DNA of 64,000 nt from Providencia rettgeri (GTDB lineage: Bacteria; Pseudomonadota; Gammaproteobacteria; Enterobacterales; Enterobacteriaceae), in assembly GCF_023205015.1 (NCBI RefSeq), contig NZ_CP096258.1, forward strand, positions 1,550,001-1,614,000, given 5' to 3'. A model generated the notes under the pieces. The model was given only the letters and a program-made list of their open reading frames with translations. It searched no databases and was not told the DNA's origin. Of the stretch, positions 36,927-46,290 are shown in pieces; the stretch's first letter is position 1; each line of letters starts with the position of its first letter. A program made the position numbers and the translations under genes.

Positions 36927-37394
36927 ATGAAATATCAGCAGCTTGAAAATCTTGAATGTGGCTGGAAATGGGAATACCTCGTCAATAAAGCAAGGGGTGG
37001 CGAAGCAATTACCCGCTATATAGAAAGAAGTGCAGAAAAAGAAGCGATAGACTTGCTGCTAAAAATGGAAAATAGACCGGTTGATGTACTAAAGTGGATC
37101 TCTCTGCATATGAACCCAGAGCTTGATAACCGAATGAAACAGAGTATTCGGGCGAGGCGTAAGCGTCATTTTAATGCAGAACACCCACATACACGTAAGA
37201 AATCAATAGATTTAAACTTTTCGGTGTGGCAGCGTTTGTCTAACCTTGCCGTGAAGCGTAATAAGACGTTGTCTGAAACTATTATTCAGTTGATTGAAGA
37301 CGCAGAACATAAAGATAAATATGAAAGCCAGATGAGCTCATTAAAACAAGATTTGCAAGCGATCCTTGGGACACCAAAGGAAACGGATAACTAA
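36927..37394 (+). CDS. matP: Macrodomain Ter protein MatP
   Basis: MatP binds matS sites in the terminus region, condenses the Ter macrodomain, and links it to the division machinery through ZapB. It also displaces MukBEF from Ter. The 155-residue product (E. coli 150) has the N-terminal four-helix domain (KYQQLENLECGWKWEYL), the ribbon-helix-helix DNA-binding segment (RKKSIDLNFSVWQRL, then LSETIIQLIEDAE), and a C-terminal coiled coil (MSSLKQDLQAILG). Its Shine-Dalgarno is TTCAGGAAAAATT. It is convergent with ompA. Confidence 0.97.
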   Translation: MKYQQLENLECGWKWEYLVNKARGGEAITRYIERSAEKEAIDLLLKMENRPVDVLKWISLHMNPELDNRMKQSIRARRKRHFNAEHPHTRKKSIDLNFSVWQRLSNLAVKRNKTLSETIIQLIEDAEHKDKYESQMSSLKQDLQAILGTPKETDN

Positions 37395-37512
37395 AGAAGA
37401 TCAGTGATGATCATCACTGTAGCAAGTATCTAAGCAAGATACCGTTATTATAGAATTAAATCTTTTGAAGTGTATTTTTAAGCTGTACTGATTTTTTGTG
37501 ATTTTTGATGAT

Positions 37513-37547
37513 AAAAAAAACCCCAATATTAATTGGGGTTTTTTTAT
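37513..37547. terminator. Bidirectional terminator between matP and ompA
   Basis: A run of A, then CCCCAATATTAATTGGGG, then a run of T: an 8-bp core stem extended by A/T pairs, with strong U-runs on both strands. It is the likely ompA terminator and also blocks read-through from matP. Confidence 0.92.
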
Positions 37548-37579
37548 GTTTAGTTCGAAATTCAAACTAGGGCTAAGAA

Positions 37580-38638
37580 TTAAGCACCTGGTTGAGTTAC
37601 AACTTCAGTTGTACCTTGGATTTCGATTTCAACACGACGGTCTGGCGCTAAACACTCGATCAGAGCAGCACGGCCTTTAACATCGTCACATTTGTTACCA
37701 GTTACTGGATCTTCTTTACCACGGCCTTCTGCAGAGATTGCGCTAGCTGGAACGCCTTTAGCAACTAAGTAGTCAACTACAGACTGAGCACGTTTTTGTG
37801 ACAGTGGTAAGTTGTAGTTTTGTGAACCGATACGGTCAGTGAAACCAACTACCAGTACGCGACCTTGAGTTGGGTCGATGCTGCTAAGTTCGTTGTACAG
37901 CTCATTCAGAGCTTCTTGACCTTCTGGTTTCAGGCTTGCTTTGTTGAAGTTAAACAGAACGTCTGAACGCAGAGTAAAGCGTTTGTTTTCAACAACTGGA
38001 GCTGGAGCAACAACTGGAGCTGGCGCAACAACTGGAGCATCAGCTTGACCGAAACGGTAAGCAACACCAACGCTCAGCATGCCGTTGTCTGGACGAGTAC
38101 CGATGTTGTCTTTATCACCTAAGTTGCTAACCCATTGGTAGTCTAAACGAGTAGCCCACTCTGGAGTGATTGCGTACTCAAGACCCAGTGCGTATACAGG
38201 TGCAACGCCAGTGTCAGTTTCTTTGTAGTTACGTTGGTTCGCTTTAGCTTCTGTACGGTAAACCATACCACCTAAACGAGTGTAAACGTCTAAGTCATCC
38301 ATGATTGGATAGCTTAATTTAGTAGTTAATGAAACACCCATAGATGTTAAGTCGCCTTTGTCAGCGCCTTTGTATTTCATTTTACCAAACCAGTCATAAC
38401 CTAATTCGAAGCCCATATACTGGTTGTATTGGTAACCAGCAAATGCACCTGCGCCTAAAGTATCACGTTCGGTAGAACTACCTACTGAAGGGCCATCGTT
38501 AGGAGTGAATTTAGTGTCTTCATAGTGAGACCAACCTAATTTAGCACCGGTATACCAAGTGTTATCTTTTGGAGCTGCTTGTGCAACGGTTGCAAAAGCT
38601 GCTACTGCCACTGCTACTGCGATAGCTGTTTTTTTCAT
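37580..38638 (-). CDS. ompA: Outer-membrane protein OmpA
   Basis: OmpA is an abundant eight-stranded barrel that ties the outer membrane to peptidoglycan. The 352-residue precursor has a signal peptide (MKKTAIAVAVAVAAFATVAQA). The barrel runs from about residue 22 to 195, followed by a Pro/Ala/Val hinge (repeats of VVAPAP). The C-terminal OmpA domain includes FNFNKASLKPEGQ, GFTDRIGSQNYN, LSQKRAQSVVDYL and APDRRVEIEI; the Asp and Arg that bind diaminopimelate lie in GFTDRIG and the RRVE segment. The two cysteines of the C-terminal disulfide (NKCDDV and IECLAP) are present. The start has the conserved GATGATAACGAGGCG leader. Confidence 0.97.
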   Translation of the reverse strand: MKKTAIAVAVAVAAFATVAQAAPKDNTWYTGAKLGWSHYEDTKFTPNDGPSVGSSTERDTLGAGAFAGYQYNQYMGFELGYDWFGKMKYKGADKGDLTSMGVSLTTKLSYPIMDDLDVYTRLGGMVYRTEAKANQRNYKETDTGVAPVYALGLEYAITPEWATRLDYQWVSNLGDKDNIGTRPDNGMLSVGVAYRFGQADAPVVAPAPVVAPAPVVENKRFTLRSDVLFNFNKASLKPEGQEALNELYNELSSIDPTQGRVLVVGFTDRIGSQNYNLPLSQKRAQSVVDYLVAKGVPASAISAEGRGKEDPVTGNKCDDVKGRAALIECLAPDRRVEIEIQGTTEVVTQPGA

Positions 38639-38993
38639 TTTTACGCCTCGTTATCATCCAATATTGGCTTGGCTTCGCTGAGCCTTATTATATGCCATTG
38701 GTTTAATTTACTTGCTAGGTTTCGCAGACATTATCTACAAAAAAATAAGAAAAGTAAAAAAATAATGCCATAAGCCGAACAAGCTAAAGTCTACAACGAA
38801 CTTAAAAAGATACAAGTAGAGTGAGCAAAAATCGTTAAAAAAAGTGTTTTTTTAGTGTATAAATCAGAGAGATATGTATATTTTTAACAATGATTATATT
38901 TAATCTATCTGATTGATCTACAATACTTTTAATTTAACTTTAGAGACAAATATACCTAAAGGTTAAATTTAGTAAGAAAATTCTTAATCTTAG
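38639..38993 (-). promoter_or_regulatory. ompA: ompA leader and promoter region
   Basis: About 355 bp lie between sulA and ompA. Read on the minus strand, CGTTGTAGACTTTA (near 38788-38801) matches the conserved start-site region of E. coli ompA. The untranslated leader of about 130-150 nt ends in TTGGATGATAACGAGGCG before the ATG. In E. coli such a leader stabilises the mRNA and is targeted by small RNAs (MicA); that control is inferred here. The rest (to 38993) is AT-rich with nothing recognised. Confidence 0.5.
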
Positions 38994-39515
38994 CTAGTGG
39001 TAATGATTTGAATGAATTTTTAAGTGGTTTGGCTGTCTTGCTTGTGTACTAATCATATTATACGTTTTCTGTGGACGCATAATTAAGCCAATAGAACAGC
39101 CTTCTTGAGCAGCATATTGCAAACGAATAAAATCTTGCTCGCTTATTTCCGGTAGCCACCCTAGAACCACGCTATAATTCCCACTTCTTAAGGCTTTTTC
39201 CATGGCATCAATCGTGGTGATATCTTCCATATGATTTAATTGCATAACTTTATTAGTGGGTATACCTGATTGTTCTAACCAGTGTTTACTGAGTTTTTTA
39301 TTAGGGCTTAACCAGAGTAACCAGCGTGATTGGACCCCAAACTGGCGAAGCATGGGTAATAAAATGTAATCCATAATAGGGTGTTTTTCATCGTAAACAA
39401 GTTCGCTCACCATACCTTGTTGCATAGAGCTGTTAGTAAGCCCTGTCGCAGGGATTGACTGTGCGTAATTATTAAGAGAATGTTCTGTTGAGTTGTTCCA
39501 AGAATAGATGCTCAT
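38994..39515 (-). CDS. sulA: SOS cell division inhibitor SulA
   Basis: SulA blocks FtsZ assembly during the SOS response and is destroyed by Lon. The 173-residue product (E. coli 169) is divergent at the N-terminus. The core matches: QSRWLLWLSPNKKLSKHWLEQ, IPTNKVMQL, ALRSGNYSVVLGWLPE. The C-terminus (GLIMRP ... LKIHSNHYH) matches the Lon-recognition tail whose last residues, ending in His, are conserved. A perfect LexA box lies 20 bp upstream of the start. A GAGGT ribosome site precedes the ATG at 39515. The position between ompA and sxy is as in E. coli. Confidence 0.95.
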   Translation of the reverse strand: MSIYSWNNSTEHSLNNYAQSIPATGLTNSSMQQGMVSELVYDEKHPIMDYILLPMLRQFGVQSRWLLWLSPNKKLSKHWLEQSGIPTNKVMQLNHMEDITTIDAMEKALRSGNYSVVLGWLPEISEQDFIRLQYAAQEGCSIGLIMRPQKTYNMISTQARQPNHLKIHSNHYH

Positions 39516-39534
39516 AATTTACCTCGTTACAATG

Positions 39535-39550
39535 CTGTATGAACATACAG
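39535..39550 (-). promoter_or_regulatory. LexA box (SOS operator) of sulA
   Basis: CTGTATGAACATACAG is a perfect CTGT-N8-ACAG palindrome located directly upstream of the sulA ribosome site, so sulA is under LexA control. Confidence 0.93.
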
Positions 39551-39746
39551 TAACTGTATATCCATCCAATATCAAGACTATTTTTTCAAAGCGCTTCGCA
39601 ACTTTGTTGTTTTTATCTGCATTCTTCTTGGCATTTTTTATGGATGCTCTCAAAATTGGTTATGCGTAATTATCTGTAAAAAAAGAAATTATAAAATTAA
39701 TTTTCTCAAGGATGAAAATTAAGCATATCTAAAAAGGAGTTTAGTA

Positions 39747-40361
39747 ATGTTGTCAAAAGATGAAAAATTTTTTTATTTGTCCCGTTTGTTAAGTCAATTT
39801 GGCGAATTAAAGCGCAAAAACCATTTTGGTGGGTTTTGTCTATTAGTCGATGATGCAATTGTGGGGTTAGTGCTTGATGGCGGCTTTTATTTGCGTGGCT
39901 GTTTAGTTGCGAGAAGCCATTTTGAATCCTTAGGGTTTAACCGGCTAGTTTATAGTAAAAAGGGTATTCCACTGGAAATGCGTTATTATCAACTTTCGGA
40001 ACAAGTTTGGCATGACGAGGCTTTGTTTCTCCAATATATTGAGTTGGCGTACCGTTCAGCCATTGAAGAATTTAAACAAAAACAATCAATAACTATGCGA
40101 ATAAAAGATTTACCTAATATGAATATGTCAGTTGAGCGCGCACTAGGGAAAATCGGTGTATCTCACGTTGATGATTTGCGTATGATGGGCGCAAAGGCTT
40201 GTTTTATGAAGCTAAAAAAGCATGGTAGGAATAACCCTAGTATTAAGTTACTCATAGGCTTAGCGGCTGCAATAGAAGGGTGTCATAGTGCGGTTTTACC
40301 AAAGGATATCAAGCAAGAGCTAATTACTTGGTATAATAGTTTTGAATTGACGTCAGCTTAA
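39747..40361 (+). CDS. sxy: Competence regulator Sxy (TfoX)
   Basis: Sxy (TfoX) acts with CRP at CRP-S sites to turn on DNA-uptake genes. The 204-residue product has the TfoX N-terminal domain (FGGFCLLVDDAIVGLVLDGGFYLRGC) and the TfoX C-terminal helix-hairpin domain (IKDLPNMNMSVERALGKIGV then LRMMGAKACFMKLK). The E. coli homologue is 209 residues at the same place, divergent from sulA. AAAAAGGAG gives a good ribosome site 7-8 nt before the ATG. Sequence identity to E. coli is moderate, as is usual for this family. Confidence 0.9.
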   Translation: MLSKDEKFFYLSRLLSQFGELKRKNHFGGFCLLVDDAIVGLVLDGGFYLRGCLVARSHFESLGFNRLVYSKKGIPLEMRYYQLSEQVWHDEALFLQYIELAYRSAIEEFKQKQSITMRIKDLPNMNMSVERALGKIGVSHVDDLRMMGAKACFMKLKKHGRNNPSIKLLIGLAAAIEGCHSAVLPKDIKQELITWYNSFELTSA

Positions 40362-40420
40362 ACTCGCGCAAAACCACGGTTATTATTAATATAGTTAATA
40401 CTATAATATGCAATATAAGA

Positions 40421-40455
40421 ATGAGCGGGTATTTAGAATTATAATACCCGCTCAT
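40421..40455. terminator. Inverted repeat between convergent sxy and yccS, probable terminator
   Basis: A perfect 13-bp stem (ATGAGCGGGTATT, 40421-40433, with AATACCCGCTCAT, 40443-40455) with a 9-nt loop. The T-run is poor on both strands. Confidence 0.6.
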
Positions 40456-40463
40456 CGGTATAA

Positions 40464-42614
40464 TTATGATGCACTAATAGTTCGCATAATTTGTTTTATT
40501 TCAGGGACCAGCTCGAGCAATAATTTAGTTTGTTCCATGATTAGTAAAGTTTTTTCGTCATCACTGGTTGAAATGTTATCTATCCGCTGTAATAGACTGT
40601 GACGAAGTTTATCTGATTTTTCATCAATGACGAGCGGGTCAATGGTGGTGATTTGTAGCGATGATTCAACATAGCAAATAGCATCGTTGAGTAGTGAAAG
40701 GTTATCTTCATTTTGCATTTTTTCACGATGCGCGCCTAATGCAGATATATAGCTGAGTAAAGTGTGGTTTAAGCAGAGAAGGCGAAAAGCCTGTTCTTGA
40801 GTGATTCGATAAGACTTAGGATCCGATGCCATATTGGACACAATAGAAGCGAATTCAGCATCGTTATTATGTGCCTCTCTACGTGCAATTCGATACTCAA
40901 GGCGGTTGTCTTTACCTTGGTAATATTGTTGTAAAATAGCATCTAAATAACGGCAATTGCTATCCATAGTTTTTTGAATGACTTGGGGGAGTTGGCGGAA
41001 TTTCCAGTCAGGCCAAATAAAGCTGACGGCAAGTAATGCAATAAAACAACCAATTAATGTGTCAATGATCCGTGGCAGTGCAACGTCAAACCCTTCTCCG
41101 AGTAGGTTAAAACAAAACAAGACGAGTAGTGTGATAAATAAGGTTGCTTGGGCATATTGGCTACTGCGAAACATAAAAAACAGTAAACCAGAAATAACAA
41201 TTAGCGTGAGCTGGCCTTCCATTGAAGGGATTAAATTCAGCAAAGGTAAGCCAATGAGAATACCAACAATAGTGCCTATTATACGTAGAGCCAAACGGCG
41301 TTTAGTGGCGCTGTAGTTAGGTTGGCATACAAATAAGCTAGTGAGTAATATCCAATATCCTCTTTCCATATCAAATAGTTGGATAATGACATAGCCAGTA
41401 CAAAGGAGAATTGACATTCTGACCGCATGGCGAAATAAAGAAGATTTCGGGGTTAAATGGTGTTTAACGCGTGAAATAATATCACGAATACCTGATAACG
41501 ATTCGTCAGATAACTGTTCTATTTGTTTATTATTTTGCTGCCATGCACTTTGCTCAAGGCTCAGGCCTTTAAGTTGAACATCAATTCCTTTTAAGTTTTT
41601 AAGTAAGTTGTACAGCGCTTTAATTTCATGGAGCTCAGGCGATTGCTGCTTTAGAAGCTGTAGCGATTTTTCAATGTAAGCGAAAGTGCGCTCAAAACGA
41701 GGGTTATGTTGGTATTGTTTACGCCATAAAACAGATTGAGCAACTTGCTGGCAGGCTCTCGCTTGCATAGTTAATAGGCGTTGGAAACGAAATAAAATAT
41801 CACAATGACGTAAAGTACGGCTAAGTTGTTGGTATTGTATGTGAGATGAACTTGCTCGTTCGTGAATATCTTGGGCAACAAAATAATAATGCAGTGAATT
41901 TCGGGTACCTTTTTGTCCTCGGTCTCCTTTTAACCGACTCAGTAATGCAATTTTTGCTTGGTTCATGGTGCTAACCAAGTGACTGTTTACTAGCGCTAAA
42001 TCATAAACAGAGCGTTGGTAGTCATCTTCTAAGTCAGGGTCAAATAAGTTAGCTTTTGCATCTAAATAAGCTGAAAGTTGCTGATAGCATTGGGTTATTG
42101 CATCTTGTAGTGGCCTAACAGGAAATAAAATATGGCCAATCAAAGTTAAGATATTATACCAAATTGCCCCTGTGAGTAATAATGCAGGTTGTTGGTACCA
42201 AGTATCAAATATGGGTACACCGAGCATGGTATAAATAGCAATTAACAGTGCACCAAATGCGATGGTTGCGTATCTCTGCCCTAAAGCACCGAGAAGAATA
42301 AAACCACATGTGGAAAAGGCGAGACCAAAAAAGAAAAATAAAGGGTATGGAAACAGCAGTTCAATTGAAACGGATGCAATAAAAAAACAAAAAAGTGTAA
42401 TAATTAAATTTTTTATTCTACCAGTTAGCCTATCATCTAAGTCAGTCAGTGCAGCAGCGACCACACCTAAAGTAAGTGGGATAGTGGTCTTAGGCTCTTG
42501 GTTTAACAACCATGGCACTAAGGTTGCGCCTGTCAGGGCTATAAAGATTCGGATATAATATAAAATATGGCTGTTATATAGCACACGACGATAACTGGTA
42601 AGCAGTGTTAACAC
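40464..42614 (-). CDS. yccS: Inner-membrane protein YccS (YccS/YhfK family)
   Basis: YccS is a predicted inner-membrane transporter or efflux protein of the aromatic-acid exporter (FUSC) type; its substrate is unknown. Two blocks of membrane segments (about residues 15-190 and 395-540) are separated by a large cytoplasmic domain, and a cytoplasmic tail ends the protein. Family motifs include AALTDLDDRLTGRIKNLIIT, GLGQRYATIAFGALLIAIYTM and PNYSATKRRLALRIIGT. The start was set at the GTG at 42614, because GAGG lies 6 nt upstream and the N-terminus then aligns with the E. coli one (about 716 aa). An in-frame TTG at 42626 has no ribosome site. yccF, its usual E. coli neighbour, is absent. Confidence 0.9.
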   Translation of the reverse strand: MLTLLTSYRRVLYNSHILYYIRIFIALTGATLVPWLLNQEPKTTIPLTLGVVAAALTDLDDRLTGRIKNLIITLFCFFIASVSIELLFPYPLFFFFGLAFSTCGFILLGALGQRYATIAFGALLIAIYTMLGVPIFDTWYQQPALLLTGAIWYNILTLIGHILFPVRPLQDAITQCYQQLSAYLDAKANLFDPDLEDDYQRSVYDLALVNSHLVSTMNQAKIALLSRLKGDRGQKGTRNSLHYYFVAQDIHERASSSHIQYQQLSRTLRHCDILFRFQRLLTMQARACQQVAQSVLWRKQYQHNPRFERTFAYIEKSLQLLKQQSPELHEIKALYNLLKNLKGIDVQLKGLSLEQSAWQQNNKQIEQLSDESLSGIRDIISRVKHHLTPKSSLFRHAVRMSILLCTGYVIIQLFDMERGYWILLTSLFVCQPNYSATKRRLALRIIGTIVGILIGLPLLNLIPSMEGQLTLIVISGLLFFMFRSSQYAQATLFITLLVLFCFNLLGEGFDVALPRIIDTLIGCFIALLAVSFIWPDWKFRQLPQVIQKTMDSNCRYLDAILQQYYQGKDNRLEYRIARREAHNNDAEFASIVSNMASDPKSYRITQEQAFRLLCLNHTLLSYISALGAHREKMQNEDNLSLLNDAICYVESSLQITTIDPLVIDEKSDKLRHSLLQRIDNISTSDDEKTLLIMEQTKLLLELVPEIKQIMRTISAS

Positions 42615-42737
42615 AAAGTACCTCAAAGGTAAGACAAGCCCTAGTCTATATAGGATAGCTTGTTTGCAAGGAATAAAAAACCGTTTGGAATCAAGCCAAC
42701 CGTATTTTTGTCATTGATTTTCTCAGGTGCAGGATGT

Positions 42738-44792
42738 ATGGAACTGAAATCAACACAGATTGGAAAGCGTCTGGCTCAGCATCCCTACAATCGGGTTCGC
42801 TTACTCAACGCAGGTATTGAAGTGAGTGGTGAAAACCACCAATATCTTATCCCATTTAATGAACTCATTGATATCCGTTGTAAGAGAGGGATTGTTTGGG
42901 GGGAGTTAGAATTTGAAATAGTAAATGAACAAGTTGTTCGTTTACACGGTACTGAATGGAAGCAAACTCAGCGCTTTTACCATTATTTAAATGAAAAATG
43001 GCAACAGTGGAGCACTGAAATGAGCCTAGTCAGTGCTAGCGTATTGGCTGAATTAGTTCATTCGATTGAACAACTGACGCAACACGACCATTGGTTAACG
43101 TTGCGCCAATTGACTGAAATAAAAAATAAAATATCACAAAAATTCTCATCGCTACCTATGCCTTTGGCGCGCCTTTCATTATTTGAAAATTGTGTAGCAC
43201 AATATCACGAGTGTCTGAATTGGCTGAATAGCGGTCAAGAATGTCGAAAACAAATTAACGATCACTGGTGTGAGTCTGTTTTAGTTCGTTATCACGACTT
43301 TTTCCAGCAAGTAGAAACATCACCACTCAATTATTCACAGTCCTTATCTGTGATTAATGGTGAGGATAATGTATTAGTGCTAGCAGGGGCTGGGAGTGGT
43401 AAAACATCCGTCCTCGTGGCTAGGGCTGGTTGGTTAATCTTGCGAGGCTTGGCAGAGCCAGAACAAATCCTATTGCTAGCTTTTGGTCGCAAAGCGGCAG
43501 ATGAAATGAATGAGCGTATTCATTCACGACTACAACAAGATGACATTGAAGCAAAAACCTTCCATGCGCTTGCATTACACATTATCCGTGAGGGCAGTAA
43601 AAAATCGCCAGTAATTAGCGAGTTAGAAACTGATACTCAAAAACGGCAAACGCTATTATTAAATGAATGGCGAGAGCAGTGTTCAGCAAAGAAAGCGCAA
43701 GCAAAAGGCTGGCGAGAATGGCTTTCTGAAGAATTGCAGTGGGAAATTCCAGACGGTGAGTTTTGGAAAGACGAAAAAATTAGCAATAAAGTGGTTACTA
43801 GGTTAGACCGCTGGCTAAGCTTAATGCGTATGCATGGGGGTAGCCAGAAGGACATGATTGATAATGCGGAAGAAGAAATAAGGGGACTTTTCCAAAAGCG
43901 TATTCGTTTAATGGCGCCGTTATTGAAAGTGTGGAAAAGCGCATTGAAAGATGAAGGTGCAATTGATTTTTCTGGATTAATCCATCAGGCCATTAATATT
44001 TTAGAAAAAGGGCGTTTTATTAGCCCATGGAAACATATTTTAGTCGATGAGTTCCAAGATATTTCGCCTCTAAGAGCTAAATTATTGCAGGTACTACGAC
44101 AGCAGAATAAGCAAACGACGTTATTTGCTGTTGGAGACGATTGGCAGGCTATCTATCGGTTTAGTGGTGCAGAATTAGACTTAACAACATCGTTTGAACA
44201 TAACTTTGGTATTGGAGAACTTTGCGCTTTAGATACCACTTATCGTTTTAATGAACGTATTGGTGAGGTAGCTAACCAGTTTATTTTACAAAATCCTATG
44301 CAGCTAGATAAGCCATTGAATAGCTTAACTAAAGGGAATAAAAAATCGGTTGTTCTTCTTTGTGAGGATGCCTTTGAACGTTTATTGGACAAAATGAGCG
44401 GCTATGTGCTTGATGATGAAACGGTATTAGTGCTAGCCCGTTATCATTATTTAAAACCTGATATTTTAGATAAAGCTAAAACTCGTTGGCCAAAATTAAA
44501 TATTCAGTTTATGACTATTCATGCATCAAAAGGGCAGCAAGCAGACCATGTGATCATTTGTGGTCTGAATAGCGGAAAGGATGGTTTCCCTGCGCCTGCA
44601 CGCGAATCAATCATTGAACGAGCTTTATTGCCTAAACCAGAAGATTTTGATCACGCAGAAGAAAGACGTTTACTGTATGTCGCATTAACACGGGCTAAGC
44701 AGCAAGTTTGGTTACTCTATAACCCAGAAAAACCGTCAGAATTTGCGGATGAACTGAAACAATTGGGCGTTCCAAAGCAAAAGAAACCGTAA
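42738..44792 (+). CDS. helD: DNA helicase IV
   Basis: HelD is a UvrD-like 3'-5' superfamily 1 helicase involved in RecF-type recombination. The ATG at 42738 (MELKSTQIGKRLAQHPYNRV) gives 684 residues, the E. coli length; the frame is open upstream to 42660 without homology. Motif I (Walker A) is LAGAGSGKTSVL, motif Ia is QILLLAFGRKAA, motif II is HILVDEFQDIS and motif III is LFAVGDDWQAIYRFSGA. The later motifs MTIHASKGQQADHVI and RRLLYVALTRAKQQVW are also present. The first 190 residues are the HelD-specific N-terminal region. It is divergent from yccS. Confidence 0.97.
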   Translation: MELKSTQIGKRLAQHPYNRVRLLNAGIEVSGENHQYLIPFNELIDIRCKRGIVWGELEFEIVNEQVVRLHGTEWKQTQRFYHYLNEKWQQWSTEMSLVSASVLAELVHSIEQLTQHDHWLTLRQLTEIKNKISQKFSSLPMPLARLSLFENCVAQYHECLNWLNSGQECRKQINDHWCESVLVRYHDFFQQVETSPLNYSQSLSVINGEDNVLVLAGAGSGKTSVLVARAGWLILRGLAEPEQILLLAFGRKAADEMNERIHSRLQQDDIEAKTFHALALHIIREGSKKSPVISELETDTQKRQTLLLNEWREQCSAKKAQAKGWREWLSEELQWEIPDGEFWKDEKISNKVVTRLDRWLSLMRMHGGSQKDMIDNAEEEIRGLFQKRIRLMAPLLKVWKSALKDEGAIDFSGLIHQAINILEKGRFISPWKHILVDEFQDISPLRAKLLQVLRQQNKQTTLFAVGDDWQAIYRFSGAELDLTTSFEHNFGIGELCALDTTYRFNERIGEVANQFILQNPMQLDKPLNSLTKGNKKSVVLLCEDAFERLLDKMSGYVLDDETVLVLARYHYLKPDILDKAKTRWPKLNIQFMTIHASKGQQADHVIICGLNSGKDGFPAPARESIIERALLPKPEDFDHAEERRLLYVALTRAKQQVWLLYNPEKPSEFADELKQLGVPKQKKP

Positions 44793-44824
44793 AGCGATAT
44801 TATGACCTATGAAATGAGGAGCGA

Positions 44825-44852
44825 TGAAGTGCTAGAACGTTCTGGCACTTCA
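44825..44852. terminator. Hairpin between convergent helD and mgsA
   Basis: A 14-bp self-complementary arm pair with one G-T (44825-44838 with 44839-44852; TGAAGTGCTAGAAC and GTTCTGGCACTTCA). There is no loop beyond the closing bases and no strong T-run, so it is a terminator only by position. Confidence 0.5.
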
Positions 44853-44862
44853 CATTGATAGA

Positions 44863-45321
44863 TTAGTTAGTTCGTTTATTTAAATAGCTTTGATAATCAG
44901 GGATAACGACGTCTATCGTATTATCAAAATAGGGTGACGTGATTAAAAAATCAGCAGTTGCAGGGTTGGTCGCGACAGGAATATTCCAAACTGTAGCCAA
45001 ACGTAGCAATGCTTTAACATCAGGGTCATGAGGTACAGCATTAAGAGGGTCCCAGAAGAAAATCAAGAGGTCGATTTTTTGTTCAGCGATCATTGAGCCT
45101 ATTTGCTGGTCTCCCCCCATAGGGCCACTTAGCATACTCGTGACTGGCAACCCAGTGTGTTGGCTGATTAATTTGCCTGTAGTCCCTGTTGCGTATAAAT
45201 TGTGAGCTTGAAGCCGTTCATTATTTGTCTTAGTCCAAGATAATAGTGAAGATTTACAATGGTCATGGGCAACCAAAGCAATATTTTTTGAGGCTGTAAT
45301 TTTACGGGTTGTTGATTCCAT
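44863..45321 (-). CDS. mgsA: Methylglyoxal synthase
   Basis: MgsA turns dihydroxyacetone phosphate into methylglyoxal and phosphate, a bypass used when phosphorylated sugars pile up. The 152-residue length equals E. coli. The active-site regions are visible: ALVAHDHCK near the N-terminus, TGTTGKLIS, the catalytic-Asp loop SGPMGGDQQIGSM, and DPLNAVPHDPDVKALLRLA with the His. Methylglyoxal is detoxified by the glyoxalase route, for which gloC is in this window. Confidence 0.97.
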   Translation of the reverse strand: MESTTRKITASKNIALVAHDHCKSSLLSWTKTNNERLQAHNLYATGTTGKLISQHTGLPVTSMLSGPMGGDQQIGSMIAEQKIDLLIFFWDPLNAVPHDPDVKALLRLATVWNIPVATNPATADFLITSPYFDNTIDVVIPDYQSYLNKRTN

Positions 45322-45435
45322 TATATTCCCTTAAGTAAGATGCGAGATAGACATCTTTAAAAATTGAATGAGCAAAGATATACAACATATATCATAATGC
45401 TAATGAATAGTTTATAGGTTTTGGGAGATATTTTG

Positions 45436-45849
45436 ATGAGAGATCAAGAAATTGCTGAAATTTTAAAGCGTGTTCGAACAATTGCTTTAGTGGGAGGGAG
45501 TGATAAGGTCAATAGGCCGAGTTATGAAGTCATGGAATATCTTTTACATCAAGGCTATACCGTTATTCCTGTGAGCCCTAAATTGGCAGGTCAAACCTTA
45601 TTAGGGCAGCTTGTATATGAGAAGCTTAGTGATATACCCGAGCCAATAGATATGGTCGATGTGTTTCGTAATGCAGAAGCGGCTGTAGGAGTAGCCAGAG
45701 AAGCAGTTGAAGTGAAAGCTAAAGTTTTGTGGTTACAAAAAGGGGTGATTAGCGAAGAAGCCCAACAAATTGCTTTGCGCGCTGGTTTACAGTTTGTTAT
45801 GGATAAATGTCCAAAACAAGAAATCCCAGCATTAGGTCTTGAAAAATAA
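45436..45849 (+). CDS. yccU: CoA-binding domain protein YccU
   Basis: YccU is a small Rossmann-fold protein of the succinyl-CoA-ligase-like CoA-binding family; its function is unknown. The ATG at 45436 gives 137 residues, equal to E. coli, with GGGAG 8 nt upstream. The frame extends to a TTG at 45421, which is less likely. Nucleotide-binding features include TIALVGGSDKVNRPSYEVM, VIPVSPKLAGQTLLG, DMVDVFRNAEAA, and the closing CPKQEIPALGL. It lies between mgsA (divergent) and hspQ (convergent), without the E. coli neighbour yccT. Confidence 0.92.
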   Translation: MRDQEIAEILKRVRTIALVGGSDKVNRPSYEVMEYLLHQGYTVIPVSPKLAGQTLLGQLVYEKLSDIPEPIDMVDVFRNAEAAVGVAREAVEVKAKVLWLQKGVISEEAQQIALRAGLQFVMDKCPKQEIPALGLEK

Positions 45850-45864
45850 ATTGCTTTTAATACT

Positions 45865-45895
45865 AAAAAGTAAAGCAGCTAGCTAGCTGCTTTAC
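45865..45895 (-). terminator. hspQ terminator (also facing yccU)
   Basis: A perfect 26-nt palindrome (GTAAAGCAGCTA plus its complement around GC, 45870-45895) is followed on the minus strand by five T. It lies between convergent yccU and hspQ. Confidence 0.82.
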
Positions 45896-45932
45896 GGTTG
45901 CGTTCATAAATAACACTATCAATATTTGAAGG

Positions 45933-46253
45933 TTAGTTGCGAAGGCGAGGTGCTTGCAACTGAGACCTTATGGATTCCGCTAGTTCATCCATTGAGGGTT
46001 GCTCTGGATGGTCTTCTACGGTTTCATAAGTAATTTGAGCTTCAGCCAAATAAGTATGAACAGCATCCCCATTGTCATCTTCCATAACAACATGATACCA
46101 AGGTAGATCGCGTAGTGTGCTGTTAGCGGCAATATCATCATCATGTGGTTGTTCGAGCGAATACTCAGCGTCTACATCGACAACGACGCCTAAGTAGCCG
46201 AGAAGTTTGTGCCGAACTTGTTGCCCGATTCCATATTTACTGGTGATCATCAT
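45933..46253 (-). CDS. hspQ: Heat shock protein HspQ
   Basis: HspQ is a small hemimethylated-DNA-binding-fold protein that also acts as a Lon specificity enhancer in related bacteria. The 106-residue product (105 if the second ATG at 46250 is used) matches E. coli along its length: KYGIGQQVRHKLLGYLGVVV, LPWYHVVMEDDNG, HTYLAEAQI, and HPEQPSMDELA near the end. GGAGG sits 5 nt before the first ATG and 8 nt before the second, so the second is perhaps the main start. A sigma-32-type promoter precedes it. Confidence 0.95.
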   Translation of the reverse strand: MMITSKYGIGQQVRHKLLGYLGVVVDVDAEYSLEQPHDDDIAANSTLRDLPWYHVVMEDDNGDAVHTYLAEAQITYETVEDHPEQPSMDELAESIRSQLQAPRLRN

Positions 46254-46290
46254 AGCGACCTCCTAAAAGCCTTGCTTATACTTCAAACTA

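Noticed and set aside
38579..38773. A cysteine-rich plus-strand frame antisense to the ompA start
   Set aside because: It is a shadow of the ompA signal-peptide codons (GCT/GCA repeats read backwards) running into the leader; no ribosome site.
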